DNA of 64,000 nucleotides from Nyssa sinensis (GCA_008638375.1 CM018046.1:1226501-1290500); one strand, 5' to 3'. Shown: positions 33,796-45,329, counted from the stretch's first letter. Notes: generated by a model from the letters alone, not told the origin. Numbers and translations: made by a program.

Positions 33796-34201
33796 TTATA
33801 TTTAATGTACAAGTCTTGAAGATGGCGTCGCATACCCCGAATTTGTTCCTAGTTACCTGCTCAAAAACATGCGGTTGACAAGTTTTCACCAAAATGGAAA
33901 GATAAAAAAAAGATATATAAGAATCAAAATTGTTACAAGCATGATTTGATTCATGTTCATGATTTTGTACGTCTCTGCCAAATAAAAGTAGGAATAAATG
34001 CCATGACCAAATTTGCAAAGCCAATCATTCTCTTCATTTTACACCTCTTTAAATGAACTATAATCAATGGATCTCTACATGATATTCAGATTAACTTTCT
34101 ATATATCTGAACAACAACAAATTAATATAATTTTGATATTGAACAAATTTTTGAACTGCACATCTAATGAAACTCATGAGTTCCATTGCTATATATACAC
34201 T

Positions 34202-34203
<2 letters not shown>

Positions 34204-34277
<74 letters not shown>
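34204..34277. repeat. compound (CT)n-(TA)n microsatellite
   Basis: About 23 CT units are followed by a (TA)n run, some 70 bp beyond the stop codon of copy E. The D unit has only (TA)n at the same place, so the tract changed after the duplication. Confidence 0.9.
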
Positions 34278-34348
34278 ATGCAATGCCTGCAAGATTCAAG
34301 GCAATTGTTAAATAATTGAATCAGAGAAAAGATAGAAACTGCCATCAC

Positions 34349-36629
34349 TTATCGTGCTTCCATTATAGAAATGGACAAATTATTTTGCGAATAAGCTTTC
34401 GATCTGTTTTCAGTTGAAGTTGACTCAGATGCACTTCTTCCGGTGAAAAATGCAGGTTGTTTTGGAGCAACTAAAGGCATAGTTTCATTGCTAAGCATAG
34501 AGATTACATCTGTCATAGTTGGCCGATCCATTGCACTTTCTTGTACGCATAAAAGACCTACATGAATGGTTCTCAACAATTGGTGTTCATCGCATGAATT
34601 GCCCAATGTTGGATCCTTTAACTCCAATGCAATCCCTTCTTTCCATAGCTCCCATGCCTGACATAATATAATTTTCATTTTCACATTCATGTTCTACTTT
34701 TACAAATTCAACTAAATAAAATTATTTAGACAAACTTACATATCCTATGAGGTTGAGTGGACGGTCAAGATGATAGAAGCTAGTGTTTTTCCTGCCGCTC
34801 ACAATTTCTAGGATCAAGACTCCAAAACTAAAGACGTCAGACTTCACCGAGAAAGTTCCTTCCATAGCATATTCAGGAGACATATAACCACTGTATCGAA
34901 TAATTGAAAAACACTTCATAAGTTGAAAAAGAAATTAACAATAGCTAAAGCTTGAAAAACTTCAATCCCTCCTCATAGAAAAAGGGGGGGGGGGGGGGGG
35001 GACAGTTTTCACTTACTATGTTCCAACAACTCTATTGGTAATTGCTTCTGTTTCATTTTGCTTGAAAATTCTTGCCATACCAAAATCAGATATCTTAGGG
35101 TTCATGCTTTCATCTAATAATACGTTGCTAGCTTTTAGATCCCGATGAATCACTTTCATTCTCGAGTATTTATGAAGGTAAAGCAATCCTTGAGCAACCC
35201 CTTCAATGATGTTCAAACGTTTTCTCCAATCTAGTAGCTCCTTTTTGGAAGGGTCTGTCTCAAAAAAAATCATAAGTAATTACTTACTAAGAACTTCAGT
35301 CATGAGATAAAAGGATTAGAAATTATTGTAAACCAAGGAAAATAGAGAAGGTTAGAAATGCAACACACCAAAGAGGAAGAAATCCAAGCTCTTGTTGGGC
35401 ATGTACTCATAAATTAGCATCTTTTCTTCTCCATGAATGCAACACCCCAAAACCCTAACAAGATTCGTATGCTGGAGTTTGGCAATGAGTATAAGTTCAT
35501 TCTTGAACTCCACAAGTCCTTGGCCTGATGTTTTTGAAAGCCTCTTAATTGCTATTTCTCGCCCCTCGGACAATCTTCCCTGTTATGATGGTCTACAGGT
35601 CATTCATTATATTCAACAAAAAACTAATCAAGTTTCTTTTTTATGGGAATTGCAAATTACCTTGTAAACAGGTCCAAAACCACCCTGTCCCAGTTTATTT
35701 TCATTTGAAAAGTCATTTGTGGCTGCAACAAGAGAGGCAAAGCCAAATATCTTCAAATCATGACCTTCCCTCCCTCCATTTTCAATTTCATTCACATTGT
35801 TAAAGCTGTCCGAAGCTGTCAACTCGTGTAGCAATTTTTTCTGCTCCCCTGCTAGCAAAAACTCTGTTAGTGCCACTTAGCACTCACAATTAATTTCAGT
35901 ATATGAATGGATGTATATGTGATGTGCTAACTGTGGGACACATACCTTCTCTTCTATGCTTTTTGATTCTTAAATAGCAGAACAAGCCCAGGAAGAGCAT
36001 AAGTAGAGAAATAGCTATAACGATGATTAACCACATCCACCACTTGTTTCCTGCATAAATATCATTTTGTTAAACAATCTATTGCAATTTGGTAAAGAAT
36101 TTCGTGGAATATCTTGTATCTACATATTTCTAGTACCCAATGCTATATAATCACTAGGATACAAGATGAACAATCACAAATCCAAGCCCTTTTCTTATTA
36201 AACCATGCACTTATCCCATATCTCAGCTTGAATCATACAGATGTCTTTACAGGCTAAAAAACAAAGCAGCCACTAGGCAGCTTAACATAGCTCAATTCAG
36301 TTCTGTAATCAAAGGATCCAACTAGGAATATACCTAATGGTATATGAGATTTTCAAGAGAATGTCTTCCATAAAAAAGCCAAATCTGAAGCAGGGTTTCT
36401 AAAGCAGTAAAATTTCTTGTGGGGCAGTGGGAGAGTGATCTTTGAATGTCTTGCACCTTGCAAATTGTACATGCCTAGATCTTATTATGCTGTCTAATAG
36501 GTTTAGGCAATCTTATCTGGTCAAGCTAATTTGAAATATATAACAGCTCAGCCAAGTCACTGGACTCCAGTAAAGGAATTATTGCCTCATAAGTTTGAAG
36601 TTATGGGTTTGATTTTCTGTATTAAGTAT

Positions 36630-36663
<34 letters not shown>

Positions 36664-37976
36664 TGAAAGGAAAATTTACAAATATATGCTGGGCAGTTTG
36701 AATTATGGAACTTGAATGAGAAGCCCCCTCATGTACAGTCTACCTAAATGTGGGAAACTCAATGCAGATCAAACTATGAATCAGAAATGGAGATAGAAGT
36801 GGACTAACCTTTGGGTGAATTGCCTCGTACCAGAACGTTGATGATTGTGTTATTAGGGTTATCTTCACGATACTCCAAATTACCACTCCAAATTATACAA
36901 CCTGTTCCATTGCTATTGTTGGTAAAGCCAAGACAGGTGCAATTGTTCCAGCACCTTTCCATACAATCACTAAGACTTAAGCTAGAATTGTCATCATAAC
37001 CGCCAGTGTCAGAGTTGCCTACAAAATATCCTCTTCTTTGCTCAAACCTATCATTATGGCCCCTGCAATTTGGCACCAGGGAATTGGCACACCCATTATC
37101 TGACTCATACCCATAACAAAAATCAGCAGGGCCAAGAGAACGACTATTAGCAGCATCCAGAATTTGCCCATTTGGATTCAAGATCCACATAGGTAAATTT
37201 TGATGAGCAGCATCAAAAATGATAAACCTCTCATCATTATTAGATACATAACTGATATTGTAATGAAACATGTCAGAACCAGCGTTCCATTCAGGCATGA
37301 AATCAAAACTTTGATCTCTCAATAACCCACTATTCCAATAAACCTCTCCTCGCCGGTAAATGACCAGCTGTCCCGACTCTTGGCTTGGTTCCCAGCTCAA
37401 AGTGAAAGCTCCAGAAGCCGCAACATAATCACTTAACCAAGAAGTAAGTGACCAATTTTGGCCAGCTGTGAGGTTTTGGCCGAGTTTCATTCCGGGCAAA
37501 AGGGTGTTGGTAGGATGATCAAAGCTTTCCCATAAACGCCTCTGAGTTTCATCCATCAGAACAAAGTTACCAGAATCATCTAGAGTTGCATTAACATCGC
37601 CTGTCCCCACTTGATCAGAGATATTTAAAATAGTGTTCCCTCCGCTGGTAATTTTCAATATTCCTGTGCCATCAATTGTGAGAACTCCAGAATTGTCCAA
37701 AAGAGGTGTGTTTGGATTGGCAACCCATACCTTCCTAGCTTGTTCATCATTTGTGTACCATATTCCGAAATAACTGTAATTCGTGTTGCTCAAAGTGAAA
37801 TATCCCAAAGTGAAGTTCCCACCTGGAGAAACAAGAGGATTAGAGGAGTAGTTGAGTTCACCCCCAATTCCAATTGTGCTAGCTCCTGCTACGAGAGAGG
37901 TGAGTTCATGGTAGCATAAGAATGCAAAGATGAGAAACGATATTGGATTGAGAGAGCCTCCTGCTCTGGTAGCCAT
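34349..37976 (-). CDS. G-type lectin S-receptor-like serine/threonine kinase, copy E, intact
   Basis: Seven exons (36809-37976, 35946-36050, 35661-35875, 35369-35579, 35017-35254, 34740-34890, 34349-34657) join in phase with GT-AG borders to 798 codons, the usual length of the CES101-like S-domain kinases. The ATG at 37976 opens a signal peptide (residues 1 to about 31). Then come a B-lectin domain (about 35-155; [18 protein letters not shown]), the S-locus glycoprotein region (about 200-310), a PAN-like region ([11 protein letters not shown]) and a TM helix (about 394-417). The kinase has its glycine loop at 487-492, K508, HRD 603-605, DFG 623-625 and MSPEYA. The C-terminus ends ISIMEAR. It should sit in the plasma membrane and phosphorylate Ser/Thr on perceiving an unknown ligand. 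It is the only unbroken member of the cluster. Near-identity with D also leaves assembly collapse or haplotype duplication possible. Confidence 0.93.
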
Positions 37977-38029
37977 AATTATTAGCAGTTTGTGTAACTT
38001 TTTCTGTCAAACCCTTGCCACTTTTCTAT

Positions 38030-38060
38030 GTGATGATATATAATTATATATACGATTCAA
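38030..38060 (-). promoter_or_regulatory. probable TATA region of copy E
   Basis: TATATAATTATATATACG lies about 60-80 bp upstream of the ATG and is shared with copy D (about 18380-18400). The distance suits a core promoter with a short leader. No start site can be fixed. Confidence 0.4.
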
Positions 38061-38929
38061 CAGTGTGTTGCCAATCCACTTACGGCATTGATTAAGTGGA
38101 CATTGATATTAGAAGATAGGCTGGGTTGGGTTTTGGTTTGAGAAGCGGCTAACAGAATCTGGACAGCTCACATTAGCAGCCGCCTATCTTGACTTGACCA
38201 TATCATCATGTCGAGTGCTACAAAAATATTAAAAAAAAAAAAAAACCTGGACGGTGATTGGGTCAAGGCTGAATGAATCAGCTCAAAAGAAAAGTGGGAC
38301 TTTTGGTCAAGATCCTAAATTCTAAAAGGAATGATATTTGAGTCAATCTCAAACAAAAATAGAAGAAAGAAGCCCAAAACTCACAAACGGCAAAACTCTT
38401 TTATAAGAGCAAAATACCTGCACATTCCAAAACTCCTTTACATCCAATAATAATTTAAACGAGTTGGCTCTCTCATCTAAGAAAGAACCTAAAAATAACG
38501 TGTATATATATTTAAAAAATAAAGCAAGTCAGAATTATTAAAAAAAATACAGGCCAAAAAAAAAAATTCTTACCATGTGGAGTCATAAAAAATTCAAATG
38601 AATTGATGACAATTATCTAACAATATCTAATCAAACAAACACAATGACAATAATACTAATAATAGAAAGAGTAATGTTACATATTTTTAAATTTTATTCT
38701 TATTTATATTTTTAATGTGATGTAAGAGCACTACAAATACTACATCACAGAAATACAAATTGGAGATACATAGATTGAAAGAGGGAAGGAAAAAAAACGG
38801 AACAATACCCTAAGTTTATGCCTAAAGATTGAGTTATACAATTTGTTAGAGAGGGAGCAAGAAACTACCTCTTACGATTGAAAAGTTCAAAAATTTTCAC
38901 CACAAAAAATATCCTTCCAACCAAGCTGG

Positions 38930-40265
38930 AGAACACCCAAAACTTTGGTGGTAGACAAGATAAAAAAATAGCCTTCAAAATTCACGTTTTGAGGATACAA
39001 AATTAGCCCTAAGAAAGGAATAGCTATTGCACTCCTCGCTTTGTTTTACTCCAATTTGCAATCTGTCCTTTTGTTCTGAGAAGTTATTATATAGTCGACC
39101 AATTATAGATTGTTATGTCAATAAAAATTATTTTATTGTCTCTTACAAATCCAATATATTACACACATGACAATATGTGATTGACTGTAACTATTGATGT
39201 CGGACCATCCAATAAATTCTCTTTAAAGGATGATCCATTATGGAAAAAGAAAAATTCGTTGCTTTCAGTGCAGTGCACTTGAGCTAAGAACACTTGCTAC
39301 ACATGTAGAACATGTGACCCATATACTAACGTGACAGATGTTCATTCGAGCTCGAGTGTATTGCACCCGAGACTAATAAATAATAGCTCTCGTTATGGTC
39401 TTGTAAGTAGGATAATTTATTGTATGGTCCGAGACCAATGATCTCGACTAATCACATATTACCATATGTGTAACATATTGAATTTGTGGATGACAATAAA
39501 GTACTTTTTACTGCGATAACAATTTATAATTAAACAGGACCATTGACTTAGTCAGTGATCCACAACCATATTTCGTTGGACTCCAATCACATTCAAATCT
39601 TATGATCCAGATTTGAACTTTTCATGCGCCTAGTGTTATTCACAAAAAAAAAAAAAATTACATTTCTCTCAAAAAAAATTAGTCTCACTCCACCGTCCGA
39701 TCAATCTGATTAAAATTTAAATTTTTAGGAGAATAGGCTCGATCATCATACCGATTGGTGGCCGTGGAGGTTGCCAAACCCTCACCTTCATTAGACATTT
39801 GGCTTATGTTTGGTGGCCATATTGGAGTCCTGGACTGATTCTCACTTCTCAGATGTAAGCATAGGACAAAACTTTGGCTTGGAGGGATTTTATCACTAAT
39901 AATATGTAGGTGTAACAGAATAAATAACTTCAAGCCTTTCTTCTTTTTTTTGACAACATGGATTTCACCCACCTAACTCTCTTCCGACTCATGGGTGATG
40001 AACAATGGATTAGTACCTTTCCCATAAGAAGTTAAATTTTGGCATGTCGATGTTGGGAAAGAAGGTGATGATTATGGTTGTGGTGTCCTCTTCATTGACA
40101 GGTAGAAAGGGAGAGAGATAGAGACAGAGATATCAATGTTAAGATTCGATGACAATCAATTGAGATATATTAAAATTTTGATATTATTGTCAATTTTTTT
40201 TAAATAATAAGTGACAATTCATTAAAATGAACTTAAATTTAGAATACATAATATTCAACGTTAAA
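38930..40265. other. E-unit-specific block replacing 0.4 kb of the D unit
   Basis: Homology to the D unit stops after CACAAAAAATATCC on both sides and resumes at 40268. The block contains a fold-back element (39085-39540). From about 39680 to 40140 it holds unannotated sequence with a minus-strand open frame of 95 codons that I do not recognise. Confidence 0.55.
39085..39540. repeat. fold-back element with about 125-bp imperfect inverted arms
   Basis: The left arm (about 39095-39215) contains ATATTACACACATGACAATA and CGGACCATCCAATAAATT. The right arm (about 39411-39530) read on the other strand gives ATGTTACACATATGGTAATA and CGGACCATACAATAAATT. The inversion continues inward (GTGCACTTGAGCT against GCTCGAGTGTATTGCAC). 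No coding sequence is present. Confidence 0.7.
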
Positions 40266-40885
40266 TCAAAAAGAACAACCAATCTCAAATTTGGGTAAAA
40301 GATTATTTTGTTGTGGCTCTACTCTTCTTTCTAAAGTTAAGCTCTTTTGAAGGAGCAATTATTTAATAGTCTCTTGAAGATCATGCCTATAAGAGTGTAT
40401 TAGACTTGTACATGTGACCTATCATTTGACTCTTGAGACCGGTCTATTCAATAATTTCTCATCTTGAAGTGGATATAGTGAGTTTAAGGTCTTGTATATC
40501 CTGCACTTTTTCCTTCCTTCTATTGACAAAATGATTTAAAAAAATTAAATGAAACCTTGAAGTGATACTCTTTTGCAATATATACGCGTCTCTGTGTATT
40601 TTGCAAAAGATGATAGATTAGATGAAGATTCCTAATGAATAAACATAGAGTTGATATAAAGAATGTCAATTAATATGTTGACGTGTAAATTATTACCATC
40701 AACACATTAAGAGTTCTGTTCTGTACTTTCTTTTGATTTTGCTAAATTGAGAAAGAGAAAATGAGAGAAGATTTTGCTGATTATTGGAACTGAATTTGCT
40801 GTACTATTTTTTATGTTTATGATTTTGCTAAACTGGATTTGCTGAACTGAAGTGTTGAATTATATATAAATATATATATATAATA

Positions 40886-41073
40886 TATTTTTAATTTTTA
40901 CTTAGAAATACTAAAAGCTCTTTAGGAATATTAACAACCACTTGACACTTGAGCAACTTCAAATAATAACTAAGATATTTATGACTTCTTGATAATTTCA
41001 AATTACTTTTTACAACACATTTTTTGTGATAATTAAGGAAGTGAGACTTGTCATGATCCTCTTAGCATTCCCA
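40886..41073. repeat. repeat shared with 45130-45240 and 46900-47045
   Basis: AAGATATTTATGACTTCTTG and the CAAATTACTTTTTACAACAC block match 45180-45245. CATGATCCTCTTAGCATTC continues as at 46910-46945. The match resumes after the MITE as far as about 41365 (ATCATAGGTCCCTCTTTCTC). Confidence 0.6.
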
Positions 41074-41082
41074 TTAAACTAA

Positions 41083-41252
41083 GGATAATTCTATTGTACG
41101 GTCTGAGTGCATATAAGATAAAGTATTTTAATTATTAGATGACTTAAAATTGAGTTTTTATATATCCCAACTACTTTTTCTCTAATTCCAAAATTATCAT
41201 ACAATTAAAACACCATGCATCATATATACTCCGACTTATAATAGCATTACCC
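41083..41252. mobile_element. 170-bp Mutator-like MITE with 9-bp target duplication
   Basis: The left end GGATAATTCTATTGTA and the inverted right end GGGTAATGCTATTATA match at 13 of 16 positions. TTAAACTAA flanks both sides (41074-41082, 41253-41261). The paralogous site at 46934-46942 has a single TTAAACTAA with the same neighbours (CTTAGCATTCTCA on the left), which is the empty site. A 9-bp duplication is the Mutator signature. Confidence 0.82.
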
Positions 41253-41365
41253 TTAAACTAAATAAGATTTGTTGTTTCATATTAAGTAGTAATTTTTGCT
41301 GTGTAGTCTCACAGGATCATCGAAGAGAGGTAAAGATCATAGGTCCCTCTTTCTCTTCTGAACAA

Positions 41366-42011
41366 GGATGGAACCTTTCGTAGGTTGAATCGGACTATAA
41401 CCCACTCCAAACTCTAGAAAAAAAAATTATACAAGTAAAATCTTAGCATTTTTAATATAGTTCACCCTGAAATTTTGGTCAAACCCAATTTTACCCATCT
41501 TAATCCCATCATTTCTCTCATTTTAAACTCTAAGGTTTTGGCCAACTCAAATGTTTGCCTACTAAATTTTGTCCAAATTTTTTTTATCTTTATTTTTATC
41601 TCTAGAGAGAAGAAAAAAAATAAAATAGAAGAGAAAATAAAGTATTCATCTTTATTTTGTTTGATAGTTCATGAAAGAAAATAAAATAAGTCATTATTTC
41701 TTGTTTGAATGATCAGTGAAAGAGAAAAGAAAAGAAAGTATAAAAAATCATTTGATAATTATATCCTTTTTTTCTATATATTTAGAATTTTTAATTCTTT
41801 CATATACGGGTATTTTTAGTATTTCAAGAAAATTATTATATAAACTTTCTTTTTTCATTTTTTGAGAGATGGGAGAAGTGGACTAAAACTCTCAAAAATT
41901 TTCTCCTTTTCTTTTCTTTCCTCTCCTCTCCATTAAAAATTTTCAAAAGAGAGCATTAGTTGTCTCTTCACCTTAATCTTTTCTTTTTACCTCTACTTCT
42001 CTCTATCCAAA
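41366..42011. repeat. older element split by the hAT insertion (left part)
   Basis: From about 41653 (TTTGTTTGATAGTTCATGAA) to 42011, GA-rich sequence runs into CT-rich sequence ending TTCTCTCTATCCAAA. This continues after the hAT element as CAAGCTATAAG. The layout resembles the Tourist-like element at 21060-21559 but its left end is not certain. No gene is seen. Confidence 0.45.
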
Positions 42012-42785
42012 CAGGGATGGAGCCAGGATTTTATCTTTTGGGGAGGGGGGAAAACTTTATTCTTAATATTGATTATTAGTGTAAAAATTTAATGTTGATT
42101 GATAATATTTTTGTTAAGTAACTATATTCATTGATATATAGAAGGTTAGAAATTAGACAAAAGTCTAACCAAGAAAAAACCTACAAAAAATTATAGGTTA
42201 TATAAAAAAAAATCCCTCCCAAAAAAAGTTGTGTATAACATCCTCGCTCGAATAAAGCTTTAAAAAAACATTCATATTTTTTCATCTATTAGAATATCAT
42301 GTATAACACATTCATAATTATCCTTCGATGATATTAAAAATATTTTTTTCAATACATTACAATCAAACTATCATTTATCAATTGATCTCCCATTAGACTT
42401 GGTGTATGTGTTTAAGGAAACTTCCATATTTGTAATTGGACCATCAATAATGGATGAAAATCGTGATATAGAGGCTTTTTTTCTCCCACTGGATTAAAAT
42501 GAATGATGTATTAGTCTTTTAAGTAGTTTCGTGTTTGGTCGAATAGCTACAAGTGGGATATTCCTTAATTGCTCACAACAACCTATTTTTGAAAATGATA
42601 AACAAAAGAGAGTAATATTAAACTTTAGGAATGGTAATTGTGAAAAAGTTTGATCTACGAGAGGCAAAAATAAAAATTAAAGAGATATGTTTGAAATTTT
42701 TTCAAAAAATACAAGAAAATTTTTAAATAAAAAAAATTCAAGAGGAGGCAATTGACCCCTCAAGCCTTTATTGGCTTTGTCCCTG
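42012..42785. mobile_element. non-autonomous hAT element with 8-bp target duplication
   Basis: The 774-bp element begins CAGGGATGGAGCCAGG, and its inverted right end is CAGGGACAAAGCCAAT. TATCCAAA is duplicated exactly at 42004-42011 and 42786-42793. The CAGGG terminus and 8-bp duplication identify the hAT superfamily. No transposase frame is present. It sits inside the end of an older element, so the two are nested. Confidence 0.88.
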
Positions 42786-42793
42786 TATCCAAA

Positions 42794-44274
42794 CAAGCTA
42801 TAAGTCTCAAATTGTCTAAAGTCGTCTTCTACTCGTGAATATTAAATTCTTATATGTGACGTATATTTTATAGCAAAACAAGGCCACCATAATATTTATG
42901 CCACTTGTCATAATCTGATATATATAATTTTTGGGTATGAAATTTTTTTTTTTTTTTCAAAAAACAAGAGATTTTGTTTGTTGCTTGTGTTTTCCATTTT
43001 TTTTTTCAGAAAGTTTGTAACTTATTATGTTGTATGTTCGGGTTCAATTCTCTATATAAGCTTGAACGCTATCTTCATTTCCTATTCCTATTTGTCTATT
43101 CCAAACAATGTCTATAATTTAGAAAACAAAGAAAATGGGTGAAAAAGACCAGAAAAGAGTGACCTTGCACGAAGGATAGAGACAATCAAAATTCAATATC
43201 TTGGTTTTTTTAAAATAAATAAATAAATAAAAAGAAGAAGAAGAAAATTCAATTTCAAAGTATTTTCTTGGTTAAAATTAAAAAAACAAACAAACAAACA
43301 GAAAAATAAAATAAAACGGATTTGCCTTGGTGGCTACTCTAATTTTATGTCTTGTTAAGTTGGCAATCCCACGTTAGACGTTCAAGATAGATTTAAAATG
43401 GGAAAGTTCAAAAAATTAGTAACAAAAGGGTCATGATTTAACTTCTGCCAGCAAGAACCCAACCAAAAACTAGGTACAATTAGGGAGTTCCCATGTCTAA
43501 AATTAGCATATTATGGTCAAATGATATATATCAAAAGGTAAAAAATAGCAAACCAACACATACGACAGCAAGTCTTTTTCTTATTTTAGTTTTCCATTTG
43601 CATTGAAAGAAATTGGCCACTGCTATTTCTTATATATATTATCTCCATTGCTTATTGCCCTTCAAGGAATTGAAGGAGAATCAGAATCCATCTCCCATGG
43701 CAGCAACAAAAGGTACACTGCTCTGTCACATACATTAAGCTTTCCTTTATACAGTACATGTTTAATGCTTCTCAATATAAATCTTCAGCTGTTGAATGAA
43801 TCTCTGAACATATCCCAAGGAACGGAAAGTTCATGGAGTCCAAGAAAATGGGGAGTTTTACTTCTAAGTTTGACAAATGACTTTCCCAATGATACATGAG
43901 AATTTTCCCTTCTCCTTAGAAGGGGACTCAAACCTGTATTATATATCATCAGACTTCACATTATAGTTGATAATCTCTTTTCTTGACATTCTAGTGCCTA
44001 TATATATGCACACACGCATATATACATACGGAGAAAAAAAGGATAAGAAAGTTGGTATATTTCAACAATATGAAGAACTCTGCATATTTAAGATAGTAGG
44101 AATTATTATTTGAAAGCACCCTACATAAGACAATGGCTCTCTTCTCCTATTCCATGTCTTTCCAATTCTGTTAAATAGGTGATGAGAATCCTTAGAAGGA
44201 GACTCAAACCTGTGTTATATCATCACACTTTCACATTATAAGTTGATCATCTCTTTTCTTGACATTCTAGTGCC

Positions 44275-44308
<34 letters not shown>

Positions 44309-44398
44309 TTCTAGTGCCTATCATCTCTTTTCTTTTCATTATAGTTGTTCTAATGTGCCGTTTCAGGAGGTAAAGAAAGCAGATGCGCATATAATGCC
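42794..44398. other. intergenic stretch upstream of the S1-family gene
   Basis: It is AT-rich with poly-T tracts near 42940 and 43000. A direct duplication of about 110 bp is visible: 43905-44005 and 44185-44290 share GGAGACTCAAACCTGT-type sequence and TCTTGACATTCTAGTGCCTA, and the second copy ends in (CA)n at 44288-44308. A third short piece follows at 44309-44340. These direct repeats lie in the probable promoter of the downstream gene. Confidence 0.55.
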
Positions 44399-44953
44399 AT
44401 GAACACTAATAAAAATGGTAGCAATTTCATTCTGCCACTTGTTGCAGTGCTCTTCTTCTTCATCCCCTCATCTGAGGCAGCCATCTTCAACTGGAAGAAA
44501 CCCGAGAAGACAGTTACCATAACAAACAATGATACTATTCCATTGAGCATCAGATGTTTTTCATTCAAGGATGACCTTAATGTGCGCCATCTTGGACCTG
44601 GACAGAAAACGCAGTTTAAATTCCGTCAGAGCATATTTTTTCCTTCATTAACAATGTTCAATTGCTCAACAGATGCAGGTGTCATTGTGGTTTTTAGGCA
44701 TGACTATGAGTGCAGCAAAATAAACCTTTGCCAGTGGATTTATGATAAAAAACAAGCCTATTTTTACTCGCTCGAAGATAGGACTTGGAATTTATATGAA
44801 TATAACCCAAACTACCAATCTCAGAAAAGGGCAGGGGCTTATAAGGGGAAAATACACCAATTAGAAATGGAAAATAATATCCATATCTCATTTGATGTTA
44901 TCAAGTTTGTAATGCTTCTGTTTTTGAATTTTCCTTTCCTTCTTTTTCACTAA
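44399..44953 (+). CDS. S1-family secreted protein (plant self-incompatibility protein homologue, SPH)
   Basis: This single exon encodes 184 residues from an ATG. Residues 1-27 form a signal peptide (hydrophobic core ILPLVAVLFFFIP, cleavage likely after SSEA). The S1 domain follows: TVTITNND, then IRCFSFKDDL, HLGPGQ, FPSLTMFNC, and CQWIYDKKQAYFYSLEDRTW. The four family cysteines are C53, C89, C105 and C111, expected to form two disulfides. Most members stop near residue 130-150. This one continues about 40 residues further and ends in a hydrophobic tail (VIKFVMLLFLNFPFLLFH), which is unusual. Family members are small secreted proteins. PrsS of poppy is the pollen-rejection ligand; most homologues have no assigned role. 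The tail could be a membrane or anchoring signal or an altered C-terminus. No intron is needed. Confidence 0.85.
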   Translation: MNTNKNGSNFILPLVAVLFFFIPSSEAAIFNWKKPEKTVTITNNDTIPLSIRCFSFKDDLNVRHLGPGQKTQFKFRQSIFFPSLTMFNCSTDAGVIVVFRHDYECSKINLCQWIYDKKQAYFYSLEDRTWNLYEYNPNYQSQKRAGAYKGKIHQLEMENNIHISFDVIKFVMLLFLNFPFLLFH

Positions 44954-45329
44954 TGTTGGTTTTCTAAATGCTCCGATACCACTGTAATTTTAAATTTTAT
45001 TTCTTCAAATGGGTTATATTTCAAAGCTTGGCCCCTTTGGATATTTTTTCACTTGGACTTTATGGGCTTAGTTACAACGACACAAAGAACTCCATATTTA
45101 TACATATACATAAATAACTATAGACATTTCTCTAATTAATTCTTACTTGGGAATACTAAAAGTCCAACCACTTCATACAATAATTAGATATTTATGATTT
45201 TTGAGAAATTTCAAATTATTTTTTTAACACATTTTTTGTAATAATCTAACGCAGCACAGAAATGTGAAAAGATGAATACAACCAACATTAATATTCAAAA
45301 ATGAGAACAATCAACTCAAAAATAATAAT
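44954..45329. other. 3' flank of the S1-family gene
   Basis: It is AT-rich and carries no gene. The segment from about 45130 to 45245 matches the repeat at 40900-41040. Confidence 0.45.

Larger units (their letters stand above)
33123..40885. repeat. segmental duplication, E unit
   Basis: This is the partner of 13517-20250. It is longer because 38930-40265 holds about 1.3 kb where the D unit has 0.4 kb of different sequence. Homology resumes at 40268 (AGAACAACCAATCTCAAATT, as at 19634) and ends in an AT tract near 40885. Confidence 0.85.

Noticed and set aside
35258..35369. Apparent phase mismatch between exons 4 and 5 of the receptor kinases if the acceptor is taken at TTGAG
   Set aside because: Using the next AG, four bases further (GAGACAG|ACCC), restores phase and gives the family-typical [10 protein letters not shown]. 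The same solution works for copy A, and copy C has the matching phase-1 junction.
39685..39972. 95-codon minus-strand frame in the E-specific block
   Set aside because: It contains a lysine run from a poly-T tract and no family resemblance. There is no promoter or partner exon evidence.
41475..41684. 69-codon plus-strand frame
   Set aside because: Low-complexity, phenylalanine/isoleucine- and lysine-rich translation of AT- and GA-rich repeat sequence.
43603..43899. 98-codon plus-strand frame upstream of the S1-family gene, hydrophobic at its start
   Set aside because: It opens with TTG, not ATG. No in-frame ATG precedes the hydrophobic part, and the S1 gene already has its own ATG and signal peptide. 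Splicing to it is not needed.
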